A stretch of 64,000 nucleotides of DNA from Caulobacterales bacterium (GCA_017303355.1 JAFLCU010000006.1:124001-188000); one strand, 5' to 3'. Numbered from the stretch's first letter, positions 1 to 9,774 are shown. The notes: generated by a model not told the origin, from the sequence alone. A program made the numbers and translations.

Positions 1-208
1 CGCAGAGTTTGCAGGCGATGCAGCGCTCTTCACCGTTCGCATAACGGCGCAGCGCGTGTTCACCACGGAAGCGCGGGCTGAGCGGCCCCTTCTCGAACGG
101 GTAGTTCACCGTGGCCTTGCGGGTGAAGAAATACTTCATGCCGAGCGCAAACCCGCCCAGCATGTCTAGCATCAAAGCGCCTTTCGCGGCTTGGAGTAAG
201 CGCGACAT
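1..208 (-). CDS. nuoI: NADH-quinone oxidoreductase subunit I, partial
   Basis: N-terminal 69 residues of the complex I subunit that carries two [4Fe-4S] clusters in the peripheral arm; the rest lies beyond the left edge. The visible part begins [14 protein letters not shown], has the family-typical [16 protein letters not shown] stretch, and ends in the first cluster motif CIACKLC. It is the last nuo gene visible in the minus-strand operon, with a lipoprotein gene between it and nuoH. The start ATG at 206-208 follows the upstream stop closely. Confidence 0.95.
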   Translation of the reverse strand, partial: MSRLLQAAKGALMLDMLGGFALGMKYFFTRKATVNYPFEKGPLSPRFRGEHALRRYANGEERCIACKLC

Positions 209-210
209 CT

Positions 211-453
211 CTATCTCCCCGCGCACCGGTAGGTGCGGTACGCGAACCCATCGAAACCAGTCTGCTGGCTGACGAAGCCGGCCGCGCCATTCTCGCAATA
301 CGAATTGGCTCTGGCGTCCGCCTCGGCTTGCGTTTGCACGGCGGCGTCAAAGCGCACGTCAAACATGTCGCCTTCGCGCTCCACGACTTGCGGCAGCGTG
401 GTTGCGCAGGCGCCAAGCGCGAACAGAATGGTGAGAGCCAGCCCGCGCATCAA
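211..453 (-). CDS. small lipoprotein inside the nuo operon
   Basis: 80-residue protein with a lipoprotein signal: hydrophobic residues 3-14, then a lipobox L-G-A-C with the acceptor Cys at 16. The mature part has two cysteines (residues 53 and 77) that could pair. The start overlaps the nuoH stop by 4 nt (ATGA) and the stop is 2 nt from nuoI, so it is translated with complex I genes. I do not recognise a named family. An envelope-anchored role, possibly unrelated to complex I, is inference. Confidence 0.7.
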   Translation of the reverse strand: MMRGLALTILFALGACATTLPQVVEREGDMFDVRFDAAVQTQAEADARANSYCENGAAGFVSQQTGFDGFAYRTYRCAGR

Positions 454-1556
454 CCGCCCGCCACCGAGGTGGTCGCCGCCGGCGCCAGGAAGGTTACGTA
501 ATAGCCGATGGCCACGACCGCCGCGAGCGAGGTCGGGAGGAATATCTTCCAGCCCAAGCGCATCAGCTGGTCGTAGCGGTAGCGCGGCACGATCGCCTTC
601 ACCATAGCGAACATGAAGAACATGATCCAGATCTTCACGTAGAAGATCAGCATGCCGAGCGCTGGATTATCGACCGGCCCCCACGGCAAATGCCAGCCGC
701 CGAGAAACAGGATCGACGTCATCGCGCACATCAGCACGATGTTCAGGTATTCGCCGATCATGAAGAGCAGATACGGCGTCGAGCTGTACTCGACCTGGTA
801 ACCCGCCACGAGTTCCGATTCCGCTTCCGGCAGATCGAAGGGCGGACGGTTGGTTTCAGCCAAGGCCGAAACGAAGAACATCACCAGCATCGCCAGCATG
901 ACGACGCCCACCAGGATGTTGTTCGGGAATTCCCCGAAATTGAACAGGCGGAAGCCGTGCCACATCCAGATGCCGTCGCGTTGCGCATCGACGATCGTGG
1001 TCAGGTTTAGCGAGCCGACCAGCAGCAGCACGGTGATGATGATGAAGCCGATCGAGACTTCGTAGCTCACCATTTGCGCCGCCGAGCGCAGCGCGCCGAG
1101 GAACGGATATTTCGAGTTCGAAGCCCAGCCGCCCATGATGATGCCATAGACGCCGAGTGACGAGATCGCGAAGAGATAGAGAATGCCGACATTCAAATCG
1201 GCGATCACGACATTCGGTCCCCACGGCACGACGGCCCAGCCCACGAAGGCGAGCACGAATGTGATCAAAGGCGCGAGGATGAAGACGGTTTTGTTCGCGC
1301 CAGCGGGGATGACGATTTCCTTGAACACGAACTTAAAGAAGTCCGCGAAGGATTGAAGCAGCCCGAACGGGCCGACGACGTTCGGGCCCTTCCGCAGCTG
1401 CACCGCCGCCCAGACCTTACGGTCGAACAGCAGCAAGAACGCGAGCGACACCAAAAGCAGGATCATGATGCCGAGCACCTGGCCCGATTTCATGAGCGTC
1501 CACTCCCACTCGACGGGGAGCGCTATAAATGGAACGTAATCGGCGCTGGGGTTCAT
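450..1556 (-). CDS. nuoH: NADH-quinone oxidoreductase subunit H
   Basis: 368-residue polytopic membrane subunit that forms the quinone channel where the peripheral and membrane arms of complex I meet. Diagnostic segments are present: [19 protein letters not shown] near residue 45, [19 protein letters not shown] in the middle, and about eight hydrophobic helices. The length is normal for the family, slightly extended at both ends. The start overlaps the nuoG stop by 4 nt, indicating translational coupling. Confidence 0.97.
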   Translation of the reverse strand: MNPSADYVPFIALPVEWEWTLMKSGQVLGIMILLLVSLAFLLLFDRKVWAAVQLRKGPNVVGPFGLLQSFADFFKFVFKEIVIPAGANKTVFILAPLITFVLAFVGWAVVPWGPNVVIADLNVGILYLFAISSLGVYGIIMGGWASNSKYPFLGALRSAAQMVSYEVSIGFIIITVLLLVGSLNLTTIVDAQRDGIWMWHGFRLFNFGEFPNNILVGVVMLAMLVMFFVSALAETNRPPFDLPEAESELVAGYQVEYSSTPYLLFMIGEYLNIVLMCAMTSILFLGGWHLPWGPVDNPALGMLIFYVKIWIMFFMFAMVKAIVPRYRYDQLMRLGWKIFLPTSLAAVVAIGYYVTFLAPAATTSVAGG

Positions 1557-3619
1557 TCCGCCGCCACCTTGTCAGCGCCGGCGCGCAGGCGTGAGCATTC
1601 GGCCATTGTCTTCGAGGCGCGCGCGATCGGGTTGGTGAGATAGAAATCGGTCACGCTGGCGCGGAACGGCTCGCTCGATAGCGCGCCATCGGCCCCAATG
1701 CTCGCGGCGTTGAAGCCGGCGCCATCCGTCGCACCCGGCGCGTAATCGACTTGGCCGAAGCTCGGATGATCGGCGATCATCTTTTGGCGCAGTGCGCCCA
1801 GCGTATCGTATGGCAGCGCCTTGCTGAGCGCGCCCGACAGCGCCCGCACGATTGCCCAATCTTCCTTCGCATCGCCCTTGGGGAACGTCGCGCGTCTGCC
1901 GTATTGCACGCGGCCTTCGGTGTTCACCCAGGTCGCGTCCTTTTCGGTGTAGGCCGCGCCCGGCAGGATGATGTCGGCGCGGTGCGCGCCCACATCGCCG
2001 TGCGTGCCGATGTAGATCACTGTGCCGGCGCTGGGCAGCGCGACCTCATCGACACCGAGCAGCAGCAGCGTATCGAGTCCGCCTTTCAGCATGTCGGCGG
2101 CGCTCTTGCCGCCCTCGCCCGGCAGGAAGCCGAGATCGAGGCCGCCGACGCGCGAGGCCGCGCTATGCAGCACGTTGAACGCGTTCCAGCCCTCTTTAGC
2201 GACGCTCGCGGCAATCTTGCCGGCGGCGCGCAGCACCGCGGCGCCGTCAGCGCGCGCAAGCGCACCGCTGCCCACGATGATCAGCGGCTTCTGCGCGTTT
2301 TTCAGCACGTCGCCAAACGCGCCAAGATCGCTAAGCGATTGCGGGCCGGCGCCGAGATGCCTGTATTTGTAGGTGAGATTCACCGCCTCGCCGACGACGG
2401 CGACTTCCGCCCCGCGCAGCCACGCCTTGCGGATGCGCGCGTTCAGCACCGGCGCTTCAACGCGCGGGTTCGCACCGATCAGCAGGATCGCGTCGGCTTC
2501 ATCAATGCCGGCGATGGTGGAGTTGAAGAGATAGGATTGGCGCGCGCCGCCGCCGATCTGGGCGCCATCGGCCCGGCAATCCGTGTTGGGCGAACCAAGC
2601 GCGCGGAAGAGATCGAGCGTCGCCTTCATGCTCTCGGCGCAGGCGAGATCGCCGGCGATCGCGCCAATCTTCTTCGGATCGCCCGAGAGCGCCTTGGCCG
2701 TCGCGTCAAGCGCTTCGGCCCAACTGGCCGCGCGCAGTTTGCCGTCTTCGCGGATGTACGGGCGATCCAGACGCTGACGCGAGAGGCCGTCTTCGGCGTA
2801 GCGGGTCTTGTCGGAAATCCATTCCTCGTTGACGCCTTCGTTCACGCGCGGCAGCACGCGCAGCACCGCGTCGCCGCGTGCATCGACACGGATGTTCGAA
2901 CCTAGCGCATCCATCACGTCGATGGTTTCGGTCTTGGTCAGCTCCCACGGCCGCGCGTTGAAGGCGTACGGCTTAGAGGTGAGCGCACCGACCGGGCAAA
3001 GATCGATCACGTTGGCCGAAAGCTCGCTCGACAGCGACGCTTCCAGATACGTGGTGATTTCCATGTCCTCGCCACGGCCCGTCGCGCCGAGTTCAGGCAC
3101 CCCGGCGACCTCGGTCGCGAAACGGACGCAGCGCGTGCATTGAATGCAGCGCGTCATCACCGTCTTCACCAGCGGGCCCATGAATTTTTCTTCGACCGCG
3201 CGCTTGTTTTCATCGAAGCGCGAGCCGCCCCGGCCATAGGCGACCGACTGGTCTTGCAGGTCGCATTCTCCGCCCTGGTCGCAGATCGGGCAATCGAGCG
3301 GGTGATTGATGAGCAGAAACTCCATCACGCCCTTGCGCGCCTTCTCGACAGTGGCGCTCTTGGTGACGAGTTCGTTCAAAAGATTGTCGCGCGGCGGCGG
3401 CAGATCGCGCACCTGCTGCGCGCAGGACGCTACCGGTTTCGGCCCGGATTTGCCGCCGACCTTCACCTCGATGAGGCACATCCGGCAATTGCCGGCGATG
3501 GACAGGCGCTCGTGGTAGCAAAAGCGCGGAATCTCTGCGCCCGCAGCCTCGCAAGCCTGCAGCAAAGTGTATTCGGGAGGTACGTCGACTTCAGCACCGT
3601 CGACGAGAATCTTCGTCAT
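1553..3619 (-). CDS. nuoG: NADH-quinone oxidoreductase subunit G
   Basis: 688-residue iron-sulfur subunit of the NADH-dehydrogenase module. Residues 1-75 are a ferredoxin-like domain with [2Fe-2S] cysteines C34, C45, C48 and C66. Then come the His/Cys cluster region ([11 protein letters not shown]), a [4Fe-4S] motif [11 protein letters not shown] and [12 protein letters not shown], followed by a molybdopterin-oxidoreductase-like domain without evident cofactor function. The gene lies 468 nt downstream of the YciI-like gene, the largest gap in the operon, so nuoG-H-I may have a promoter of their own. Confidence 0.97.
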   Translation of the reverse strand: MTKILVDGAEVDVPPEYTLLQACEAAGAEIPRFCYHERLSIAGNCRMCLIEVKVGGKSGPKPVASCAQQVRDLPPPRDNLLNELVTKSATVEKARKGVMEFLLINHPLDCPICDQGGECDLQDQSVAYGRGGSRFDENKRAVEEKFMGPLVKTVMTRCIQCTRCVRFATEVAGVPELGATGRGEDMEITTYLEASLSSELSANVIDLCPVGALTSKPYAFNARPWELTKTETIDVMDALGSNIRVDARGDAVLRVLPRVNEGVNEEWISDKTRYAEDGLSRQRLDRPYIREDGKLRAASWAEALDATAKALSGDPKKIGAIAGDLACAESMKATLDLFRALGSPNTDCRADGAQIGGGARQSYLFNSTIAGIDEADAILLIGANPRVEAPVLNARIRKAWLRGAEVAVVGEAVNLTYKYRHLGAGPQSLSDLGAFGDVLKNAQKPLIIVGSGALARADGAAVLRAAGKIAASVAKEGWNAFNVLHSAASRVGGLDLGFLPGEGGKSAADMLKGGLDTLLLLGVDEVALPSAGTVIYIGTHGDVGAHRADIILPGAAYTEKDATWVNTEGRVQYGRRATFPKGDAKEDWAIVRALSGALSKALPYDTLGALRQKMIADHPSFGQVDYAPGATDGAGFNAASIGADGALSSEPFRASVTDFYLTNPIARASKTMAECSRLRAGADKVAAE

Positions 3620-3799
3620 TTCAGAGGCCCGTTTCGCGCACGCGCATGGACGATTTATTGCGTCGCCGCAAGGGGGCTAAACGTCCGCATTCAGAGGCGT
3701 CTTTTGCGAACGGTTCGCATACCCGCCGGCGTCGCCGAAACGATCCGCGCAATTGTTCCGTTTCACTGCGTAAGCTTCGGACGGAACTGCGATTTTGCC

Positions 3800-3824
3800 G
3801 GAACGGCAGGCGCCTTCACGGGTT
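3800..3824 (+). promoter_or_regulatory. EcfG-type (general stress) promoter candidate
   Basis: GGAAC at 3800-3804, a 16-nt spacer, then GGTT at 3821-3824. The alphaproteobacterial EcfG/SigT consensus is GGAAC-N16/17-CGTT, so one base of the -10 differs. It lies 36 nt upstream of the small plus-strand gene at 3860, a normal leader length. A second GGAAC at 3783 has no matching -10. Confidence 0.45.
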
Positions 3825-3859
3825 GGTGACGCAAGGGCGGGCAACGCAGGAGTTTACCC

Positions 3860-4015
3860 ATGGCGAACCAACAACAACCGAACCAGGAACGCGAACGCCA
3901 AGCGCAACCGGGCCGGCCTGATCAGAACAATCCCATGCCGGGCAAGGAGCGTCAGGAACGCGACCAAGAACGCATCGACAAGACTCGCGAGCGCGACCAA
4001 GAGCGTCCGCAATAA
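3860..4015 (+). CDS. 51-residue Arg/Gln/Glu-rich hydrophilic protein
   Basis: Plus-strand gene lying between minus-strand nuoG and the YciI-like gene. It starts at ATG 3860 after a CAGGAG Shine-Dalgarno at 3847-3852 and ends at TAA 4013-4015. The protein has no hydrophobic segment or cysteine and is dominated by Gln, Arg, Glu, Asp, Asn and Pro, so it is probably disordered. A stress-type promoter candidate lies upstream and an intrinsic terminator 30 nt downstream, making a complete transcription unit. It resembles other small stress-induced hydrophilic proteins only in composition; the function is unknown. Confidence 0.65.
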   Translation: MANQQQPNQERERQAQPGRPDQNNPMPGKERQERDQERIDKTRERDQERPQ

Positions 4016-4045
4016 ATTCGAACGGGAACGCTTGAGCGAATTGGA

Positions 4046-4073
4046 ACGGAGCGGCGAAGACCCGCTCCGTTTT
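4046..4073 (+). terminator. intrinsic terminator of the small gene
   Basis: Inverted repeat ACGGAGCGG (4046-4054) and CCGCTCCGT (4062-4070) with a 7-nt loop, followed by TTTT (the last stem base plus 4071-4073). The T-run is on the plus strand only, so it ends the small plus-strand transcript rather than the nuo operon. Confidence 0.7.
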
Positions 4074-4087
4074 CGCGTGCGCCCTGC

Positions 4088-4387
4088 TCAGACCTGGGTC
4101 AGCGCGCCCTCGCCCACCACCGTGATCCACTCGCGCACGCGCCAGGCGGTAACGACGCCTTGGGTGACGTAGGGGTCGGTCTTGGCGAATTCCTCCGCGA
4201 CCGCCGGGCTCTCGGATTTGAATAGCAATAAGCCGAACGGCGGCTCGTCCTGTGGAACCGCACCGCCCAACTGCAGCTCATCGCGCGCAACCGACGCGCG
4301 CGCTTTTTCCAGGTGCACAGCGCGATGCGCGGCGCGCATTTCCAGATAGTCCGGCGCGTAGGTGTAGATGAGCAGGAAGTGCTTCAT
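4088..4387 (-). CDS. YciI-like (YCII) family protein
   Basis: 99-residue protein of the YCII/dimeric alpha-beta barrel family. It begins MKHFLLIYTYAPDYLE and has the family pattern of a conserved His in the first third (AAHRAVHLEKAR) and a final segment ending in EWITVV. Family members are small cytoplasmic proteins of poorly known function. It lies inside the nuo operon, and its start overlaps the stop of the upstream lipoprotein gene by 4 nt. The first 25 codons have a degenerate copy just upstream (4864-4935). Confidence 0.75.
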   Translation of the reverse strand: MKHFLLIYTYAPDYLEMRAAHRAVHLEKARASVARDELQLGGAVPQDEPPFGLLLFKSESPAVAEEFAKTDPYVTQGVVTAWRVREWITVVGEGALTQV

Positions 4388-4866
4388 GGCGTACGCTCGG
4401 TTACAAACCCGTGTTGCAGCGCTTCTTGATAGACAATATCAGTGCGCCGGTAGTTCTCGCCGCGATCGATCACAGACCAAATCACGCCTTCGGCGCCGAC
4501 GCGCTGCGCCACGATCTCGTAAGAGCGCCCCGCTTCCGCCGTGAGTGTCACGACACCGTCTGCGCGACGCGCCGAGCCGTCGCCGGCAACCATGTCGAAG
4601 CGATGCTCGCCCGGCAGTACATAAATTTCCAACGGGGCGGCACGCGTGAGCGTGATGCGGCGGCCGTCCATGCCGTCGATGAAGCTGTGCAAGCCGGCAT
4701 ACCCGCTCGGTCCGTAGCTGACGATAAACACAGTCGCGTGCTCGGCGATGGGACGCACCGGCCCCTCATAGGACTGCCACGGATGCATGAACGGACGCTG
4801 GTTCGCGCAGGCCGCGACGAAAAGCGCGAGCGCCGCAACAATGATCCACGAAAAATTGCGATGCAT
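4384..4866 (-). CDS. lipoprotein, 160 residues
   Basis: I choose the internal start at 4866 (MHRNFSW) because a signal peptide and lipobox V-A-A-C (Cys20) follow directly and CGAGG precedes it. Longer in-frame starts would put a YciI-like fragment in front of the signal. The mature part is beta-rich, with a PGEHRFDMVAGDGSA stretch and TAEAGRSYEIVAQ, a pattern seen in small outer-envelope lipoproteins. Function unknown. It is translationally coupled to the YciI-like gene. Confidence 0.65.
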   Translation of the reverse strand: MHRNFSWIIVAALALFVAACANQRPFMHPWQSYEGPVRPIAEHATVFIVSYGPSGYAGLHSFIDGMDGRRITLTRAAPLEIYVLPGEHRFDMVAGDGSARRADGVVTLTAEAGRSYEIVAQRVGAEGVIWSVIDRGENYRRTDIVYQEALQHGFVTERTP

Positions 4867-4935
4867 GCCTCGGTGCGCGGCGCGCTTTTCCGGATAATCC
4901 ACCGCGTTGGTGCAGGTGAGCAGGAAGTGCTTCAT
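4864..4935 (-). pseudogene. duplicated 5' fragment of the YciI-like gene
   Basis: Read on the minus strand from 4935 this encodes MKHFLLTCTNAVDYPEKRA followed by AHRGMH. It matches the start of the YciI-like protein 550 nt away (MKHFLLIYTYAPDYLEMRA, AHRAVH) at most positions, and the DNA is also very similar, including an identical 20-nt stretch around the ATG. The rest of the gene is absent; the reading frame runs into the lipoprotein gene. It looks like a remnant of a local tandem duplication. Confidence 0.7.
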
Positions 4936-5273
4936 GTCGCCTCCGGATGAAAATAGCTGCGATTGGCGCGATAGGCCCACAGCAACAAGCCAAGCCACGC
5001 GGCCGTACGCACAATGACGGCGATGAGATTATCCGCCGGCCCCGCTAGAAATAGGCCTGCTTCAAGCAAAACGAGAAACACCGCACACGCCGCGACAGCC
5101 CAAGGCTGCCCAAGCCAAAAGCCGCGAAGGCTTTGACCAATCGCGAAGCACGTCACGATCATGATCGCGAATGAAATCCAATCGCCCGCGTAGCGCGGGA
5201 AGACCCAGAAAGCGCCGATCGCGACGGGCACGGCATAGGCGATGCAAAAGAGAATGACGCCAAGCGGCGGCAC
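4932..5273 (-). CDS. four-helix membrane protein
   Basis: 113-residue protein with four hydrophobic segments (about residues 5-24, 31-46, 57-76 and 83-101) and a short basic C-terminus. No family recognised. It starts 7 nt after nuoF stops, and its stop overlaps the ATG of the YciI fragment, so it belongs to the nuo transcript. Nothing in the sequence links it chemically to complex I. Confidence 0.6.
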   Translation of the reverse strand: MPPLGVILFCIAYAVPVAIGAFWVFPRYAGDWISFAIMIVTCFAIGQSLRGFWLGQPWAVAACAVFLVLLEAGLFLAGPADNLIAVIVRTAAWLGLLLWAYRANRSYFHPEAT

Positions 5274-5279
5274 TCGCTC

Positions 5280-6593
5280 CTACTCCGCCGCCACCGGCGT
5301 GCGCACTTGGTGGATGCCTTTGGCGGCGCGGTAGCGGTCGATGCGTTGTTCGATCTCGCCGCGGAAGCAGCGGATGAGGCCTTGGATCGGCCACGCGGCG
5401 GCGTCGCCGAGCGCGCAGATCGTGTGGCCTTCGACTTGGCCGGCGACATCGAGCAACAGATCGATTTCGCTATGATCGGCTTCGCCTTTGGCCATGCGCT
5501 CCAGCACACGCCACATCCAGCCGGTGCCTTCGCGGCACGGCGTGCACTGGCCGCAGCTTTCGTGCTTGTAGAAATAAGCGATGCGCGAAATCGCGCGGAT
5601 CATGTCGGTCGATTGATCCATCACGATCACGGCCGCCGTACCAAGGCCCGAGCGATGCGGCGCCGCCGAGAGTGAATCGAAATCCATCAGCATGGTTTCG
5701 CACTCTTCGGCCTTCAGCATACGCACCGATGAGCCGCCGGGGATCACCGCTTTCAGATTGCCCCAGCCGCCACGCACGCCGCCGGCATGCTCTTCAAGCA
5801 ACGTCTTAAGCGGAATGCTCATCGCCTCTTCGATATTGAGCGGCTTGTTCACGTGGCCCGAGACGCAAAACACCTTGGTGCCGGTGTTGTTGGCGCGGCC
5901 GATGCCGGCGAACCATTTCGCCCCGCGGCGAATGATCGTCGGCGCCACCGCGATCGATTCCACGTTGTTCACCGTGGTCGGGCAGCCATAGAGGCCGACA
6001 TTCGCCGGGAATGGCGGCTTCAGGCGCGGCTGGCCCTTCTTACCTTCAAGGCTTTCCAGCAGCGCGGTTTCCTCGCCGCAAATATAAGCGCCGGCGCCAT
6101 GGTGCATGTAGATATCGAAATCCCAGCCATGCACATTGTTCTTGCCGACGAGCTTGGCCTCGTAGGCTTCCCTAATCGCGCGCTCCATCGCTTCGCGTTC
6201 GGCGACATATTCGCCGCGCACATAGATGTAAGCCACGTGCGCCTGCATCGCGAACGACGCGACCAAGCAGCCTTCGATCAGCAAATGCGGATCGTGGCGC
6301 ATGATATCGCGGTCTTTGCACGTGCCCGGCTCGGACTCGTCTGCGTTCACGACGAGATAGTGCGGGCGATCCTTCACTTCTTTCGGCATGAAGGACCATT
6401 TCAAACCCGTCGGGAAACCCGCGCCGCCGCGGCCACGCAGACCTGAATCCTTCACCTGCTGAATGATCCAGTCACGCCCGGCGTCGAGCATGTCCTTGGT
6501 GCCGTTCCAAGCGCCGCGCTTTTTCGCGCTCTCCAGGTCCGCGCCGCGCGTCCCGTAGAGATTGAGGAAAATGCGATCCTTGTCCGCGAGCAT
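5280..6593 (-). CDS. nuoF: NADH-quinone oxidoreductase subunit F
   Basis: 437-residue NADH-binding subunit carrying FMN and one [4Fe-4S] cluster. Seen: the glycine-rich nucleotide-binding loop [15 protein letters not shown] (residues 54-68), the FMN-region motif [19 protein letters not shown] (166-184), and cluster ligands C347, C350, C353 and C393 ([11 protein letters not shown] and HTICALGD). Full family length. In the operon it follows two small membrane-protein genes and precedes the four-helix membrane protein. Confidence 0.97.
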   Translation of the reverse strand: MLADKDRIFLNLYGTRGADLESAKKRGAWNGTKDMLDAGRDWIIQQVKDSGLRGRGGAGFPTGLKWSFMPKEVKDRPHYLVVNADESEPGTCKDRDIMRHDPHLLIEGCLVASFAMQAHVAYIYVRGEYVAEREAMERAIREAYEAKLVGKNNVHGWDFDIYMHHGAGAYICGEETALLESLEGKKGQPRLKPPFPANVGLYGCPTTVNNVESIAVAPTIIRRGAKWFAGIGRANNTGTKVFCVSGHVNKPLNIEEAMSIPLKTLLEEHAGGVRGGWGNLKAVIPGGSSVRMLKAEECETMLMDFDSLSAAPHRSGLGTAAVIVMDQSTDMIRAISRIAYFYKHESCGQCTPCREGTGWMWRVLERMAKGEADHSEIDLLLDVAGQVEGHTICALGDAAAWPIQGLIRCFRGEIEQRIDRYRAAKGIHQVRTPVAAE

Positions 6594-6596
6594 ATT

Positions 6597-6875
6597 TCAG
6601 TCCTGCGTGTCAGCGCCGCGCATGCGGCGGCGGTGATAAAGTGTGCGTTGAACCATGGCGTAGAGCAGGATGATCCATCCCGCGCCCAGCACGATCCAAC
6701 CCGAATTCAAAGCCCAAGCCGGCGGCGCTTCCAGAGACTTGGTGGTGATCAAAATTCCAGCGCCCGCGATCACGGTGATGAAGCCCGCCAGCCGTGGCCA
6801 TTGCATCACGCCGCGCAACTCGCTTTTGTAAGCGGCGCGCTCTTCCGGATTGGTGAGATCGGGCGGCTGCGTCAT
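6597..6875 (-). CDS. two-helix membrane protein in the nuo operon
   Basis: 92-residue protein with a polar N-terminus (about 28 residues), two transmembrane helices (about 30-46 and 55-75) and a basic C-terminus. It ends 3 nt before the nuoF start and lies 3 nt after the preceding small gene. Similar in size and layout to its neighbour at 6879-7136. No named family recognised. Confidence 0.6.
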   Translation of the reverse strand: MTQPPDLTNPEERAAYKSELRGVMQWPRLAGFITVIAGAGILITTKSLEAPPAWALNSGWIVLGAGWIILLYAMVQRTLYHRRRMRGADTQD

Positions 6876-6878
6876 CGC

Positions 6879-7136
6879 TCAGTCTTTCGCCGCCCAGCTC
6901 ATGAACAGCCGCAGCGCAAACCAGAGCGCGCCGATCGCCGGCGCGATCACATAGCCGCTCATCAGCGGCATCTGCATGATGAGCTTCATGTAAGCCGCGA
7001 CGCCGAGGCACGCGACCACGAGCACGCCATACACCAAAGGCGCGCCGTTACGCGCCGCACGGCCAAACGGCGCCGGGTCGAACGGCAGCCGCGATCTGGT
7101 GCGCGGCAGCGGCGGAGGCATGCGGCGTTCGCTCAC
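6879..7136 (-). CDS. two-helix membrane protein in the nuo operon
   Basis: 85-residue protein with a Pro/Arg-rich cytoplasmic-looking N-terminus (1-30) and two hydrophobic helices (about 33-50 and 58-76). Its start overlaps the nuoE stop by 4 nt, so it is coupled to nuoE translation. No named family recognised; an accessory or assembly role for complex I would be guesswork. Confidence 0.6.
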   Translation of the reverse strand: MSERRMPPPLPRTRSRLPFDPAPFGRAARNGAPLVYGVLVVACLGVAAYMKLIMQMPLMSGYVIAPAIGALWFALRLFMSWAAKD

Positions 7137-7786
7137 ACCTTCTCCGGTAGATTCGGCAGCGTGATCTTTTGACCGAGCGAGCCGTCGTACATCGCCGGAT
7201 CCGTCAGCGCGCTGGCGCCGCCAGCGGGCGCCGAGGCGTCGCGACCGATGGCCGAGCCCGGCTCGATCTTCTCGCCGCGTGCGAGCTTATCCATCAAAGC
7301 CTCGAGCGCATCGGGCGTCAGGTCTTCGTGGTAATAATCGTCGATCGCGATCACCGGCGCATTCACGCACGCGCCCACGCACTCGACCTCTTCCCACGAG
7401 AACATGCCGTCGGCGCTGACGCTATGCTTCGGCCCGATACGGTTCTTGCAGACTTCCTTCAAATCCTCCGCCCCGCGCAACGCGCATGGCGTCGTGCCGC
7501 AGAGCTGGAAATGGTGCTTACCGACCGGCGAGAGGTGGAACATCGTGTAGAAGGTCGCGACCTCCAGCACGCGGATCAGCGGCATCTCCAGCAATTGCGA
7601 AATCGCCTGGATCGCCGGCTCGCTCACCCAGCCTTCCTGCTTCTGCACCAGCCACAGGATCGGGATCACGGCCGATTGCTTCCGCTCCGGCGGATATTTG
7701 GCCATCCACCAACGCGCTTGCTCCATCGTCGCGTCGGCGAACGCGAAGCTGTCGGGTTGTTCGGCTGCGAGACGACGGACGCTCAT
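7133..7786 (-). CDS. nuoE: NADH-quinone oxidoreductase subunit E
   Basis: 217-residue thioredoxin-like [2Fe-2S] subunit of the NADH module. The cluster ligands are visible: C96 and C101 in CGTTPC, C136 and C140 in CVGAC. The N-terminal helical domain has the usual PILWLVQKQEGWVSEPAI signature. The C-terminal tail is longer than in enterobacteria and Ala/Gly/Pro-rich, as is common in alphaproteobacteria. Confidence 0.96.
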   Translation of the reverse strand: MSVRRLAAEQPDSFAFADATMEQARWWMAKYPPERKQSAVIPILWLVQKQEGWVSEPAIQAISQLLEMPLIRVLEVATFYTMFHLSPVGKHHFQLCGTTPCALRGAEDLKEVCKNRIGPKHSVSADGMFSWEEVECVGACVNAPVIAIDDYYHEDLTPDALEALMDKLARGEKIEPGSAIGRDASAPAGGASALTDPAMYDGSLGQKITLPNLPEKV

Positions 7787-7793
7787 TCTCTTC

Positions 7794-8126
7794 TCACTTC
7801 ACGAAATCGACACGGGCGATCTGCCCGTTCTTGACGGTGTAGATAGCGATAGCTTCAAGGCGCGGGCCGCTCGGGCCGCGCACCACGTCCTCATGATCGA
7901 TGACGACGTCGCCGAGGCTCATGCGATGGACGAGCCGCGCCTTGTTTTCGGGAAACTGCGCGAACATCGCCGCATAGCGCGCGCGAATTTCGTCACGGCC
8001 ATTTTGCGTGACCGCGCCGTTCAAATCGCAAATCCGGCAATCCGGCGCATAGGTCGCCAGGAAGGCGTCCATGTCCTGCGCGTTGTACGCCTCAAGCTGG
8101 CGTTGAACGACATCAACCGCGCTCAT
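7794..8126 (-). CDS. SnoaL/NTF2-like fold protein
   Basis: 110-residue protein matching the SnoaL-like (ketosteroid-isomerase-type) fold: an N-terminal helix with the pattern QLEAYNAQDMDAFLATYAPD, a middle GRDEIRARYAAMF segment and a final strand GQIARVDFVK. Such proteins are small cytoplasmic cone-shaped domains with varied or no catalytic role. It sits between nuoE and the next membrane gene, overlapping the latter by 4 nt. Its substrate cannot be told. Confidence 0.75.
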   Translation of the reverse strand: MSAVDVVQRQLEAYNAQDMDAFLATYAPDCRICDLNGAVTQNGRDEIRARYAAMFAQFPENKARLVHRMSLGDVVIDHEDVVRGPSGPRLEAIAIYTVKNGQIARVDFVK

Positions 8127-8557
8127 GCCGCCGCTCCCCGTCCTTCGATCACGTCGAGCTTGGCCAGCGCCTTCTCTGCGTCATCGCGCGCCTTCAGCAG
8201 CGTCGCGCGGCGATAGGCGCGCAGATACGTCTTCAGCACCGGCGCCTTCAGCAGCGCACCGCGCCGGATCGCGATCAGCATGAGCAGCGCCGGCACGAAA
8301 GAGAGCGTCGACAAGCCCGGCGCCGAGCGCGGATCGATCACGTCCATATATTGCATGCGTAGCGGCACCACGACGAAGCCGATCATCAAGCCGATCGCCA
8401 AGCCTTGAATCAGCGCGCCAATGCGCACGCGTGCGGGATGGTGCTCCACATGCTCAGGCTTGAACGCGAAGAAGGCATGCAGCAGGAACGCGAGCGCAAT
8501 CACGAGCGCGACAACGCCCTCGATCCACAGCATCAGCGGTCCATGCTCGCCATTCAC
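8123..8557 (-). CDS. three-helix membrane protein in the nuo operon
   Basis: 144-residue protein with hydrophobic helices at about 8-28, 45-64 and 82-98, then a charged amphipathic C-terminus ([20 protein letters not shown]) likely to be helical in the cytoplasm. It overlaps nuoD by 4 nt upstream and the SnoaL-like gene by 4 nt downstream. No named family recognised. Confidence 0.6.
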   Translation of the reverse strand: MNGEHGPLMLWIEGVVALVIALAFLLHAFFAFKPEHVEHHPARVRIGALIQGLAIGLMIGFVVVPLRMQYMDVIDPRSAPGLSTLSFVPALLMLIAIRRGALLKAPVLKTYLRAYRRATLLKARDDAEKALAKLDVIEGRGAAA

Positions 8558-9759
8558 CGATCGATCTCCCCGAACACGATGTCGAGCGAGCCGATGACGG
8601 CGGAGACGTCAGCCAGCATGTGGCCCTTGCACATGTAATCCATCGCCGAGAGGTGCGGGAAACCCGGCGCGCGAATCTTCAGGCGATACGGCTTGTTCGT
8701 GCCGTCGCTGACGAGATAGACGCCGAACTCGCCCTTGGGCGCTTCCACCGCCGCATACGCCTCACCGGCCGGCACGTGGAAACCTTCGGTGTAGAGCTTG
8801 AAGTGATGGATCAGCGCCTCCATCGATTGCTTCATCTCGGCGCGGCGCGGCGGCGCGTACTTGGATTTTTCCGGCAGCACCGGGCCGGGGGTTTTCTTCA
8901 GCAGCTCGACGCACTGCTTCATGATCTTCGTGGACTCGTACATTTCCTCGACGCGGCAGAGGTAGCGATCATAGCAATCGCCATTCTTGCCGAGCGGAAT
9001 CTTGAAATCGAGTTCGTTGTAGATTTCGTACGGTTGCGAACGGCGTAAATCCCAGGCGAGACCCGAGCCGCGCACCATCACGCCGGAAAAACCCCACTTG
9101 ATCGCGTCTTCCGCCGTCACGACGCCGATATCGACGTTGCGCTGCTTGAAAATGCGGTTGTCCGTGAGCAGCCCTTCGATGTCGTGCACTTTCGCCGGAA
9201 ATTGATCGCACCATGCGCCAATGTCTTCGATCAATTGCGGCGTCAGATCCTGGTGAACGCCGCCGGGCCGGAAATAGGCCGCGTGCATGCGCGAACCGCA
9301 AGCGCGCTCATAAAACACCATGAGCTTTTCGCGCTCTTCGAAGCCCCAGAGCGGCGGCGTCAGCGCGCCAACATCCATCGCCTGCGTCGTGACGTTCAGC
9401 AGATGGTTCAGGATTCGGCCGATTTCGCTGTAAAGCACGCGGATGATCCGCGCGCGGCGCGGAACCTCGATGCCGGCGAGCTTCTCGATCGCCAGACAAT
9501 AAGCGTGCTCCTGATTCATCGGCGCGACGTAGTCGAGTCGATCGAAATACGGCATCGCCTGCAGGTACGTCTTGTATTCGATCAGTTTCTCGGTGCCGCG
9601 ATGCAACAGGCCGATATGCGGATCGACGCGCTCGACGACCTCGCCGTCAAGCTCAAGCACAAGGCGCAGCACGCCGTGCGCGGCCGGGTGCTGCGGCCCG
9701 AAATTGATCGTGAAGGTGCGCTTCTCTTCGATCGGCGCGTTGGAGAGATCGTCAGCCAT
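8554..9759 (-). CDS. nuoD: NADH-quinone oxidoreductase subunit D
   Basis: 401-residue 49-kDa-type subunit that forms the quinone-binding site with NuoB. Diagnostic segments: [19 protein letters not shown] near residue 20, [14 protein letters not shown] (about 48-61), and the C-terminal [16 protein letters not shown]. Length and ends are typical. NuoC and NuoD are separate genes here, as in most alphaproteobacteria. Confidence 0.97.
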   Translation of the reverse strand: MADDLSNAPIEEKRTFTINFGPQHPAAHGVLRLVLELDGEVVERVDPHIGLLHRGTEKLIEYKTYLQAMPYFDRLDYVAPMNQEHAYCLAIEKLAGIEVPRRARIIRVLYSEIGRILNHLLNVTTQAMDVGALTPPLWGFEEREKLMVFYERACGSRMHAAYFRPGGVHQDLTPQLIEDIGAWCDQFPAKVHDIEGLLTDNRIFKQRNVDIGVVTAEDAIKWGFSGVMVRGSGLAWDLRRSQPYEIYNELDFKIPLGKNGDCYDRYLCRVEEMYESTKIMKQCVELLKKTPGPVLPEKSKYAPPRRAEMKQSMEALIHHFKLYTEGFHVPAGEAYAAVEAPKGEFGVYLVSDGTNKPYRLKIRAPGFPHLSAMDYMCKGHMLADVSAVIGSLDIVFGEIDR

Positions 9760-9774
9760 GAGCGCCTCCGGCGC

